Part shown: one piece after another, positions 16,326 to 24,706 of the stretch
How the letters are laid out: each line of letters starts with the position of its first letter
Position numbering within the stretch: the stretch's first letter is position 1
Source of the DNA: Phytopseudomonas daroniae
GTDB taxonomy: Bacteria; Pseudomonadota; Gammaproteobacteria; Pseudomonadales; Pseudomonadaceae
Assembly: GCF_004327285.1 (NCBI RefSeq)
Contig: NZ_QJUI01000021.1
Location: 20,496 to 84,495 of the forward strand
DNA length: 64,000 bases
Reading direction: 5' to 3'
Translations under genes and position numbers: made by a program
The notes under the pieces: generated by a model
What the model saw: the letters and a program-made list of their open reading frames with translations, nothing else
Told to the model about the DNA's origin: nothing
Databases searched by the model: none

Positions 16326-17725
16326 TGCAGGATCTGTCTCTTCTGCAGAGACGCTTTGGGCCACGCTATCCTCAGTATCTGCTGGGTGTGCTGATGCTCG
16401 GTAGCATGGCGATGATTCTGGCGTCGACTAGTATCAACGTGGCCCTGCCGGCGATCATGGCCGATTTCCGCATTGGTCGACCTCTCGCCCAGTGGCTGTC
16501 CACCGGGTTTCTCGCCGCAATGACCGCTGGCCTGCTGCTGTCGGCCTGGGCTCAGGCACGACTTGGCGCCCGCGCGACGGCGCAAGCCGGCCTCAGTCTG
16601 TTTATCGTGACTTCATTGCTCGCGCTGGTGGCAGATGCCGCCTGGCAATTGATTGCCCTGCGCATCATCCAGGGGCTGTGTGCCGGTATCGTCCAGCCGC
16701 TGGCGATGGTGCTGATCTTCCAGGTGTTCGCGGGTGGTGGCCGTGGTACCGCGCTGGGTGCCTACGGCCTGGGCGTGATGATCGCGCCGACGCTGGGGCC
16801 GACGATTGGTGGCTATCTGGTCGATGGTTTTGGCTGGTACGCGGTGTTCTGGCTGCCTCTGCCGATGTGCGTGCTGGCCATGTTCGCCGGGCAGTTTCTG
16901 ATGCCCAGCGAGCGGCAACGGGATACACCGTTTCTCGACCTCTGGGCCTTTTGCCTGCTGTGCGTCGGGTTGTTCGCCTGGCTCGGTGCCCTGGCTGAGG
17001 CACAGCGCTTCGCCTGGAGTGAGCCGAGGGTCTGGCTGACTGGCCTGATCGGCACCTTGGCGGTAGTCGGCTTTCTGTTGCGCAGTCACTACAGCGCTCG
17101 TTCGTTGCTGCCGCTGGGGCTCTGGCGGCATGTCGGCTTTCGCAAGGCCAGTTGGGTAGCGCTCGCCCTGGGCATGGGCTTGTACGGCACCACCTACTTG
17201 ATTCCCCTGCATGTGCAAACCATCGAAGGCTACAGCGCCGGTTGGGCTGGTTTGCTGTTGCTGCCCACGGGCGTTCTGATGGGCGTGGCGTCCTTTCTTG
17301 GCGGGTGGTTGAGCGACCGCTTGTCCACCGCCGTGCTGCTGGTCAGTGGGCTGCTTCTGCTGGCGTTCTCGTCATTCGGGCTCGGCTGGCTGGAGCCAGG
17401 CGCATCGTTCCTGGTGCTTTGTTGCTGGGCCTGCGTCGGCCGTATCGGGCTGGGTATCCTGCTGCCCGCGCTGAGCACCGGCGCGCTGGACATCCTGGAT
17501 CGGGAGCAACTGGCTCACGGAGCGGGCGCCATTACCTTCGTACGTCAATTGGGTGGGGCATTCGGGGTCAATCTGCTGACCTTTTTCCTGGAGTGGCGTC
17601 ATCGCCAGGAGGGTGGTGATTTCGCTGCCGAGGTAGTGGCCTTCCAGCAGAGTTTTCTGCTTATGGGTGTGCTGTTCGCATTGACCGTGTTTGCCGCTTG
17701 GAACATTCGGCCGTCACGACGTTGA
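16325..17725 (+). CDS. MFS drug-exporter-type transporter (DHA2 family)
   Basis: A 466-residue membrane protein with about 12-14 predicted segments. The start ILASTSINVALPAIMADFRIGRPLAQWLSTGFL is the motif of DHA2/EmrB-like proton-coupled exporters. A motif-C-like glycine-rich run, GAYGLGVMIAPTLGPTIGGYLVD, marks it as an antiporter. It is translationally coupled to the SlyA-like regulator, which probably controls it. The exported compound cannot be deduced; no EmrA-type adaptor is adjacent. Confidence 0.85.
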   Translation: MQDLSLLQRRFGPRYPQYLLGVLMLGSMAMILASTSINVALPAIMADFRIGRPLAQWLSTGFLAAMTAGLLLSAWAQARLGARATAQAGLSLFIVTSLLALVADAAWQLIALRIIQGLCAGIVQPLAMVLIFQVFAGGGRGTALGAYGLGVMIAPTLGPTIGGYLVDGFGWYAVFWLPLPMCVLAMFAGQFLMPSERQRDTPFLDLWAFCLLCVGLFAWLGALAEAQRFAWSEPRVWLTGLIGTLAVVGFLLRSHYSARSLLPLGLWRHVGFRKASWVALALGMGLYGTTYLIPLHVQTIEGYSAGWAGLLLLPTGVLMGVASFLGGWLSDRLSTAVLLVSGLLLLAFSSFGLGWLEPGASFLVLCCWACVGRIGLGILLPALSTGALDILDREQLAHGAGAITFVRQLGGAFGVNLLTFFLEWRHRQEGGDFAAEVVAFQQSFLLMGVLFALTVFAAWNIRPSRR

Positions 17726-17961
17726 CGTTCTTCGCATGGCTAGCCAAATTTCTGGCTTTTGCGTATGATGGCTAATTGATGGCCTTCAAGTAGATCAAGC
17801 GGGCTGAACGCTCGCAACCCCTTGAATTATTACCACACTCACTACTCGGTGGGGCAAAGCGCGCTTGCCAATCAGCGCTGTGCCACGCCGCATTTTGCAG
17901 GACACCCGGCTCGGCTCCGGTTGCTGCAGCTACTTTTCGAGCGGAGTTATCGGGAGCTTTT

Positions 17962-19977
17962 ATGACTCGTGTTCGTCACTTGCTGATCGGTCTGGCATCG
18001 GGTTCGGCATTATATTCGGGGCTGGCAGCAGCGCTGGGGCTGGGTGAGATAACCCTGAATTCGGCGCTCAATCAGCCGCTGAACGCCGAGATCGAGCTGC
18101 TGGCGGTCGGCGACGACATGAGTGCCTCGGATATCAAGATCGCTCTGGCTCCGGCCGATGCCTTCAATCTCGCTGGCGTCGATCGGCTTCACTTTCTCAA
18201 TGACCTGCGTTTCAGCCCGGTTCTGCGCGGCGCCAACAGTGTCGTGCGGGTGATCTCCAACCAGCCTGTGCGCTAGCCCTACCTGAATTTCATCGTCGAG
18301 CTGAAGCGGCCGGGTGGGCAGTTGTTGCGCGAATATACGGTGCTGCTCGACCCGCCGACGTCCTCTTCCTACAACCGCCAGGCCACAGCGGTCGGCAATG
18401 AGCAGTTCACTTCCTACGCGCCACCGCGCCGTACACCTATCGCCAGCCGTGAGGAGCGTTATCAGGTCGCCAGCGGTGAGAGCCTGTGGACGATCGCTTC
18501 CAAGCTGCGTGTCGAGGGTAATCGGATCTCCCTGCAGGATCTGATGCTGGATATCCACGCGCTCAATCCGCAGGCTTTCAGCAACGGCGACATCCACCGC
18601 CTGCGCGCCGGGAGTTCGCTGCTGTTGCCGGATCATGCACGGATGCCGGAGGCTGCACCGAGTCAGCCTGTGGAGGCTGGCGCTGCACCACGTCCTGAAG
18701 CGCCTGCGGAAATCATCCCGGATACCGCGCCTCAACAGCCTGCCGAGCCGCAGGTGGAAGTCATCGCGCAGATCCGCCGTGTGGAAGATGAAGTGGCCAA
18801 CCGCGCTGCCGAGAACCTGCAACTGCAGCGGGATCTGCTGGTGATGCAGAGCCAACTGCACGATCTGATGACGCGTATGGAAGCGCGTGACCAGCAGATT
18901 GCCCAGTTGCTGGAGCAGCTCGCCCAGCGCCCGGCTCTTGCCGCGTCTCCCGCAGAAAGTGCTGCGCCGCCCGCAGCCGTTCAGGAGCCCGTTGCAGCAG
19001 CCGCACAGCAGGCTGTCGCTGAAGGTTTCTGGAGCCTGTGGACTGTGCTGCTGTCATCGGTGCTGGCGCTGTTGGCTCTTGTACTGCTGCTGTTCAAGCG
19101 TAAGCGCAAGCCTGAACCCGACGCTGTTGCCGAGCCTGTGGTTGTCGCGCCGTCGCCGGTACGTTCACCGATTGTCGCACGAACCGAGCCGAACACCACC
19201 GACCCGTTGGAAGGCGCCAATATCTACATCGCCTATGGTCGTCTGGGGGAGGCCGTAACCGCATTGCGTCAGGCTTCCCTGGCCGACCCGCAACGACTGG
19301 ATATTCGCTTCCGCCTGCTCGAAGTGCTGGCTCAACAGGGCAGCAGCGGCGCCTTCGCCGAAGAAGAAACGAAGCTGCGTCAGGCCGGTTTCGATGGCGT
19401 GCGCATCGATCAGCTCAAGGGCCGTTACTCGGCGCTGTTCGCGCTGCCGCTGGAAACGCCGGAGTCCTTCGATTCGCTGGTACCTCTGGAAGGCCTGGAT
19501 GAACTGACACTCGAGTTGGACGATGTTCCTGCGCCGGAGCAGAAGAGTCAGGGCGACGATTCCCAACTGAACCTGGACAACCTGTCTCTGGACGCCGACT
19601 GGGATCTGCTCAGTCCTTTCGTGCCTGGGCGCAAGAAACGTGATGTCGAAGTCGAAAGCGCTCCTGCGCCGAGTGCCGAGCAGTCGACCGATATTCTCGG
19701 TCACGACGCCCGCAGCCCGTTCGCCAGCTCGATGTTGGTCGAGGAAGAAGGCCCCGAGGATGAATGGCTGGAGTTGGATCCGTTACCTGCGGATGCAGCC
19801 GATGGGCTCGACCGTTTCGTCGCCAACCACGAGAACCTGACCAGGCTCAATCTGGCGATGGCCTACATCGAACAGGATGATCTGGAGGCCGCCTGCGACG
19901 TCCTCAACGAAGTGCTCAGCGAAGGCGACGAGGAGGAGAAGCAGGAAGCTCGCGAGTTGCTTGCACGCATCGCCTGA
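17962..19977 (+). pseudogene. FimV-like peptidoglycan-binding protein, interrupted by in-frame TAG
   Basis: Reading through one TAG gives a 671-codon FimV-family protein. It has a signal peptide, the FimV N-domain (GLGEITLNSALNQPLNAEIELL), a LysM domain (ERYQVASGESLWTIASKLRV), a coiled coil, a membrane helix near residue 355, an acidic cytoplasmic part, and the conserved C-terminal motif LNLAMAYIEQDDLEAACDVL. The stop at 18274-18276 falls in QPVR*PYLNFIVEL, where FimV proteins normally have a glutamate before PYLNF, so a single G-to-T change (GAG to TAG) explains it. The frame is intact on both sides. FimV supports type IV pili, twitching and cAMP signalling. This copy is shorter than the roughly 920-residue P. 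aeruginosa protein, so it may be a paralogue. A TTG restart at 18322 would lack the signal peptide. Confidence 0.8.
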
Positions 19978-20037
19978 TCCTTCTTGCCCTCGAATGGTCT
20001 GGCGCTAATATGGTCGCCTCAGCCGTGGAGCCGTTTC

Positions 20038-20331
20038 ATGACCCAGACCAAAGCCGAAGTGACCATCACCTATTGCACCCAGTGTCAGTGGCTGCTGCGC
20101 GCCGCCTGGTTGGCTCAGGAGCTGCTGTCCACCTTTGCCGACGATCTCGCCAGGGTGAGCCTGGAGCCGGCTACCGGCGGTACGTTCCGCATCCTGTGCA
20201 ACGGCGTGCAGATCTGGGAACGCAAGACCGATGGCGGCTTTCCCGAAGCCAAGGTGCTCAAGCAGCGGGTGCGCGATCAGATCGACCCGGCCCGGGATCT
20301 GGGCCACAGTGATCGGCCTGCGGCAGGTTAG
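20038..20331 (+). CDS. SelT/SelW/SelH-family (Rdx) selenoprotein-like protein
   Basis: A 97-residue thioredoxin-fold protein of the Rdx family. The redox motif CTQC sits at residues 14-17 inside ITYCTQCQWLLRAAWLAQELL, and the C-terminal half contains the conserved GGTFRILCNGVQIWERKTDGGFPEAKVLKQRVRD. It is the cysteine form of a family that includes selenoprotein W; the bacterial role is unknown. ATG 20038 follows GTGGAG by 7 bases. Its TAG stop lies inside the left terminal repeat of the element at 20329, so the current C-terminus may have been set by that insertion. Confidence 0.8.
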   Translation: MTQTKAEVTITYCTQCQWLLRAAWLAQELLSTFADDLARVSLEPATGGTFRILCNGVQIWERKTDGGFPEAKVLKQRVRDQIDPARDLGHSDRPAAG

Positions 20332-20597
20332 GGTCTGTTCCCGTTTCACGCACGGCCGCGCCGGAGCCAGTTTTTGCGCGAGGCAAGGCACGAGATGCGA
20401 AGTTTGGCGGGCCAAATGAGCCATCGAGTAACGCCGCATCGCACAAAAACTGGCCCGGCCCTTCGGGTTGCGCGGGAAATGACCTCCGCTGTCGTTGCAG
20501 GACTTGGCAAGGAAATGACCATTCCCTGCGTCCTGCGCCTAACCGGAGGCCATTTCTCGCTGCAACGCGGCTCGCGCTGAAACGGGAACAGACCCTA
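20329..20597. mobile_element. 269-bp MITE-like element with perfect 20-bp terminal inverted repeats
   Basis: The ends are TAGGGTCTGTTCCCGTTTCA (20329-20348) and its exact reverse complement (20578-20597). Internal inverted repeats add structure: GCCAGTTTTTGCGCGA near 20366 against TCGCACAAAAACTGGC near 20439, and GAAATGACCTCCG against CGGAGGCCATTTC nearer the right end. It encodes no convincing protein. It fills the space between two convergent genes, and the TAG in each terminal repeat is the stop codon of the flanking gene. A non-autonomous transposable element is my inference; it may also act as a two-way terminator. Confidence 0.75.
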
Positions 20598-21464
20598 GGC
20601 AACCTTCGGCGCGTGGCTCGAATCGGCCTGCACGGCGCTCATGCACACTGCCAGGATGATCAGGCCTCCCCCGGCGAGCATGCCAAGGCTCGGAGCCTGG
20701 CTGAACAACAGCCAGGCGAAGCTGATGCCGTAGACCGGCTCCAGGGCGAAGATCAGCGCTGCGCTACGGGCCTTGACGACCCGCAGGCTGGCAACCAGCA
20801 GGCTGTGCGCCACGCCCGTGCAGAACACGCCGAGCAAAGCCAGCCATAGCCACTGTGGCGCGGCGAGACTCTGCAGGGTCGCACCGGCGAATGGCAGGGA
20901 GCAGGCCAGGGCCACGAGGTTCTGGCCCAGTGCAGCCTGAATCGGATCGACGCGTGACGCGACTAGGCGGCCAAGCAGCGACAGCAAGGCGAACAGCAAC
21001 CCCGACAGAATGGCCCACAGCAGGCCCTGGGTATTGTCATCGCTTGGATCCAGGGCGGGTGCGACCATCAGCAGGCCGATACTGACCAGGGCGACCATCA
21101 GGTATTCGCCAGGCCGTGGGCGTTCGCCCAGTAGCAGAATTTCCAGCAGTACCGTGAAGGCCGGGAAGCTGGCGAACCCCAGGGTCGCGATGGCGACGCC
21201 GGACACTTGCACCGACTCGAAAAAGGTCAGCCAGTGAGCGCCGAGCAGCAGCCCTCCGAGTACCAGCCAGGGCAACTGGCGGCCCGCGATGCGTAGCGGT
21301 TTGCCAAGCACGACGAGAAACAGGCCCAGTGCGAGCACGGCAAACAGGGCGCGGCCGCTGACGATGGCAATAGGTGAGGTGTTTGCCAGTTCGCCGAATA
21401 TGCCGGACAGGCCAAAGGCCAGTGCGCCCAGGTGCAGGCCAAGCAGTGCCTTGCGCGTGGTCAT
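20595..21464 (-). CDS. EamA/DMT-family transporter
   Basis: A 289-residue inner-membrane protein with about ten hydrophobic helices in two EamA repeats: first half GALAFGLSGIFGELANTSPIAIVSGRALFA, second half GLLWAILSGLLFALLSLLGRLVASRVDPIQAALGQNL. Drug/metabolite-superfamily members usually export amino acids or other small metabolites; the substrate is unknown. The ATG overlaps the stop of the tRNA-binding protein upstream by four bases (ATGA), indicating coupling. Its stop codon lies in the right terminal repeat of the element at 20329. Confidence 0.85.
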   Translation of the reverse strand: MTTRKALLGLHLGALAFGLSGIFGELANTSPIAIVSGRALFAVLALGLFLVVLGKPLRIAGRQLPWLVLGGLLLGAHWLTFFESVQVSGVAIATLGFASFPAFTVLLEILLLGERPRPGEYLMVALVSIGLLMVAPALDPSDDNTQGLLWAILSGLLFALLSLLGRLVASRVDPIQAALGQNLVALACSLPFAGATLQSLAAPQWLWLALLGVFCTGVAHSLLVASLRVVKARSAALIFALEPVYGISFAWLLFSQAPSLGMLAGGGLIILAVCMSAVQADSSHAPKVA

Positions 21465-21796
21465 GCCAGGCGAGCGCCATTGGCTAGCGGCTTGTCGAAG
21501 CTGGCCAGCACGACCTTGCCGTCGCTGTCATAAGCGCCGGTGACCAGTACTTCGGAGCGTACGCCGGCGATGCGTTTGGCGGCGAAGTTGCAAACGCATA
21601 GCACTTGGCGCCCCAGCAGATCGTCGATGCTGTAATGGGCCGTGAGCTGTGCGCTGGAGGTTCGTGTGCCCAGCTCGCCGAGATCCACCTGCAGCACATA
21701 GGCAGGCTTCAGCGCTTTCTCGTTGGGGGCCGCGCTGATGATGGTGCCGACGCGCAGCTCGACGCGTTCGAAGTCCTGCCACTCGATGATCTGCAT
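21461..21796 (-). CDS. CsaA-like tRNA-binding-domain protein
   Basis: A 111-residue single OB-fold protein of the tRNA_bind family (EMAP-II/CsaA type): WQDFERVELRVGTIISAAPNEKALKPAYVLQVDLGELGTRTSSAQL, then the hallmark QVLCVCNFAAKRIAGVRSEVLVTGA. CsaA is described as a tRNA-binding protein with export-chaperone-like activity. ATG 21796 follows an AGGAGG ribosome site; an upstream in-frame ATG lacks one. It is coupled to the EamA gene by a four-base overlap. Confidence 0.85.
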   Translation of the reverse strand: MQIIEWQDFERVELRVGTIISAAPNEKALKPAYVLQVDLGELGTRTSSAQLTAHYSIDDLLGRQVLCVCNFAAKRIAGVRSEVLVTGAYDSDGKVVLASFDKPLANGARLA

Positions 21797-21862
21797 GCTA
21801 TGCCTCCTGTTTTGGCCGCACTTTAACGGGGCCAAACAGGATGGGCTGTCGCAGGACTGGCG

Positions 21863-22621
21863 TTATTTGTCGCGAGGCTGGCGCTCGCGCAAAACCTTGG
21901 GCGTTTCGCCGAAATGCCGGGAGAGGGCAGCGGTAAAGGCGCTCTGCGAGGTGTAGCCGACCCGCGCGGCGATCTCGCCGACACTGAGGCGGCTGTTGTG
22001 CAGCAGCTGGCGGCCAAGGCGCAGGCGCTTGTCGCGTACGTAGGCCATGGGCGTAAACCCCGTCTCTTCGAGAAAACGATTGTGAAAGCGCGCGGTAGAA
22101 AGCCCGGCCAGGCTCGCCAGATCTGCCACCTGGATAGGGTGCGCGGCGTGCCGTTCGATGTAGGCATCGAGCGCCGTCAGCGGCAGGCCGGCGCAAGGGC
22201 GTACATGCGTTTCTGCATTGAGGCTGGCGAGTAGCAGAATCGCGCCCTGGCGGGCGATTAGCGGATCGTTGATCGAGCTGGCGGCAAGCCAGTTGACCAG
22301 GCCGTTTTGCGTCACCGACAGCTCGATTTTTTGCGGAGCTTCCAGCAGGCGGCGGCTGGCATCGGCATGGTTGCCCAGGTGATGTTCCAGCCAATTGCCA
22401 GCGGGCACGTCGAGCACCAGGCATTCGCTGCCGTTGCGACTGTCGCAGGCGTGGCGTGCACCCGCAGGCACTACGGCGAGGATCTGCCGGCTGATGCGGC
22501 TACCCAGACCCGCAACCTCGAACTGCAGATGGCCGCTCAGGCCGAAAACCAACTGGGCATGGTCGTGCTCGTGGCAGACGATGTCCTGATGGTAATGGCG
22601 CACTGACAAGAGCGATGACAT
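21863..22621 (-). CDS. AraC-family transcription regulator with cupin domain
   Basis: A 252-residue regulator. The N-terminal half is a cupin-like sensor (HYHQDIVCHEHDHAQLVFGLSGHLQFEVAG). The C-terminal AraC domain has two helix-turn-helix units: HPIQVADLASLAGLSTARFHNRFLEETGFTPMAYVRDKRLRLGRQLL and SVGEIAARVGYTSQSAFTAALSRHFGETPKVLR. ATG 22621 lies 8 bases after GAGGAG, and longer frames to 22900 show no conserved extension. It lies upstream of csaA-eamA on the same strand and may control them; the effector is unknown. Confidence 0.85.
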   Translation of the reverse strand: MSSLLSVRHYHQDIVCHEHDHAQLVFGLSGHLQFEVAGLGSRISRQILAVVPAGARHACDSRNGSECLVLDVPAGNWLEHHLGNHADASRRLLEAPQKIELSVTQNGLVNWLAASSINDPLIARQGAILLLASLNAETHVRPCAGLPLTALDAYIERHAAHPIQVADLASLAGLSTARFHNRFLEETGFTPMAYVRDKRLRLGRQLLHNSRLSVGEIAARVGYTSQSAFTAALSRHFGETPKVLRERQPRDK

Positions 22622-22820
22622 GGCGGAACTCCTCGACGGATAGCGCCAGTTTACTCCTCGAAGCGGGTTCCTGGATGCCGGTAGTTGGAGAGGGGGCTGC
22701 GAAAACAGCGGTGTCAGTACCGCCCTGGCATCGCCGCTGTCATCGAATCGCCATGCCACGTTCACATTCATTTCACCGCTTTCGCGCAAGCTCGGCCGAA
22801 AATCTGCCGGAGATCGCCCG

Positions 22821-23645
22821 ATGAGCATCGCACAACTGGTAAGGCCGAGCCGCAAGCAACGTGTCCGTACGCTGTGGATTTCCGATGTGCACCTGGGCAC
22901 ACGCGATAGTCAGGCCGAGCACCTGGCGGCCTTTCTCAAGCGTTATCAGGCCGAGCGCATCTATCTGGTGGGCGACATCATCGACGGCTGGAAGCTGCGC
23001 GGCGGCGTCTATTGGCCCCAGGCGCACACCAACGTGATCAGGCGCCTGCTGACCATGAGCAAGCGTGGCACCGAGGTGATCTACGTCACCGGCAACCACG
23101 ACGAATTCCTGCGCCGCTATTCGAAACTGCTGCTTGGCAATATTCAACTGGTCGACGAGGCCGAGCACGTCACCGCGGATGGCCGACGCCTGTTGGTGAT
23201 CCATGGCGATCAGTTCGATGTGATCACCCGCTATCACCGCTGGCTGGCGTTTCTCGGCGACTCGGCCTACACCTTCACCCTGGTGCTGAACCGCTGGCTC
23301 AACCACTGGCGGCGCCGTTACGGCTATGGCTACTGGTCGCTGTCCGCCTACCTCAAGCACAAGGTCAAGAGTGCGGTGAACTTCATCAGCGATTTCGAGG
23401 AAGCCATTACCCACGAGTGCAGTCGCCGTGGTTTCAACGGCGTGGTGTGCGGGCATATTCACCATGCCGAGATTCGCAAGCTGGGCGATGTCGAGTACCT
23501 CAATTGCGGTGACTGGGTCGAATCCTGCACCGCGCTGATCGAGCACCCGGACGGTAACATCGAGTTGTATCGCCTGGTCGACGAGCAAGAGCGGCTGGCA
23601 CGATTGCAGGCGGACAAGGTCGCGGTCATCGAGCCGGCAGCATGA
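22821..23645 (+). CDS. LpxH-like metallophosphoesterase
   Basis: A 274-residue calcineurin-like phosphoesterase of the UDP-2,3-diacylglucosamine diphosphatase-like group. Metal-ligand motifs are all present: SDVHLGTRDS (residues 21-30), VGDIIDGW, TGNHDEF, VIHGDQFD and VCGHIHHAEI. The distance to true LpxH is uncertain, since this longer subfamily often sits beside envelope glycosyltransferases. Here its stop overlaps the start of a GT4 glycosyltransferase by four bases (ATGA), suggesting a joint role in a cell-surface lipid or glycan. Confidence 0.8.
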   Translation: MSIAQLVRPSRKQRVRTLWISDVHLGTRDSQAEHLAAFLKRYQAERIYLVGDIIDGWKLRGGVYWPQAHTNVIRRLLTMSKRGTEVIYVTGNHDEFLRRYSKLLLGNIQLVDEAEHVTADGRRLLVIHGDQFDVITRYHRWLAFLGDSAYTFTLVLNRWLNHWRRRYGYGYWSLSAYLKHKVKSAVNFISDFEEAITHECSRRGFNGVVCGHIHHAEIRKLGDVEYLNCGDWVESCTALIEHPDGNIELYRLVDEQERLARLQADKVAVIEPAA

Positions 23646-24689
23646 GGCTGCTGATCGTCACCGACACCTGGGCGCCGCAGGTCAATGGCGTGGTCACCAG
23701 CCTGCAGGCACTGGTCGGCGAATTGCGGGACATGGGGCATCATGTCGAAGCCCTCTCGCCTGGCGCATTTCGCTGTGTGCCCTGTCCGAGCTACCCGGAG
23801 ATTCCCCTGGCGTGGAACCTCTGGCGGGTCGGCGCGGCCATCGAGGCGTTTGTTCCGGATTGCGTGCACCTGGCGACCGAAGGGCCGCTGGGTTGGGCCG
23901 CCCGGCGTTGGTTGCTGCGCCGGGGACTGGCCTTCTCCAGCGCCGTGCACACCCGTTTTCCCGAGTACCTGAAGGCCCGTTGCCCGTGGCTTCCTCTGGG
24001 ATTGGGCTATGCCTATCTGCGTCTGTTTCATCGCCCTAGCCAGGCGGTGCTGGTGACTACCGAGCGATTGCGTACGGGACTCGCCGATCGGGGGCTTGAG
24101 CGCCTGGTGCTATGGCGTAAGGGCGTGAACACACGCTTGTTCGCACCCGAGACTCAGGCTTCGACGCCAGTGACGGCAGTGTTTCTGTACGTGGGCCGTA
24201 TTGCGCCGGAGAAGAACCTGCAGGCGTTTCTCGATCTGGATCTGCCGGGCGAGAAATGGGTGGTCGGCGACGGGCCGCAGCGTCAGGCGCTGCAGCAAAC
24301 CCATGGGCAAGTGAAGTTCTTTGGCTACCGGCATGGAGAGGAACTGGCCGAATTCTATCGCCGCGCCAGTGTGCTGGTGTTTCCCTCGCAGACCGATACC
24401 TATGGTTTGGTGATGCTGGAAGCCCAGGCCTGCGGAACGCCAGTGGCGGCCTTTGCCGTACCGGGGCCGCTGGATGTGGTGGTGCCGGGGGTGACCGGCG
24501 TGCTTGGTGACGATCTGCGCCAAGCCTGCCTGCCTGGCGGCGCTGGAGCTGGATCGGGCGCAGTGTGCGGAGGAGGCGGGACGGCAGTCCTGGCGCGCAT
24601 CGGCCATCGAATTTCTGGCCCGTCAGCCACTGCTTAGCGGCGAACCGATGACCGCTGATTTACCGGGACGAGTCGCCCGCAGTTACTGA
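23642..24689 (+). pseudogene. GT4-type glycosyltransferase, frameshifted near the C-terminus
   Basis: The first ~296 residues are a normal GT-B glycosyltransferase: N-terminal DTWAPQVNGVVTSLQALV, donor-site region VFLYVGRIAPEKNLQAFLDL, and FPSQTDTYGLVMLEAQACGTPVAAFAVPGP with the conserved E-x7-type element. At 24525-24536 there are three tandem CCTG units. Removing one restores DDLRQACLAALELDRAQCAE and an open frame running to the TGA at 24687-24689. As given, the frame instead ends at 24637 after a glycine-rich unnatural tail. The catalytic core is retained, so partial activity is possible, or the duplication may be a sequencing error. It is coupled to the phosphoesterase upstream. Confidence 0.8.
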
Positions 24690-24706
24690 ATGCCGAGCGA
24701 GGAGCG

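Noticed and set aside
18322..19977. Separate gene starting at TTG after the fimV-like stop
   Set aside because: The frame is continuous with the upstream part, the start lies mid-domain, and there is no ribosome site or signal peptide, so a broken single gene is the better reading.
24504..24689. A short independent gene after the glycosyltransferase
   Set aside because: Its translation is the natural C-terminus of the glycosyltransferase in another frame, displaced by a 4-bp duplication.
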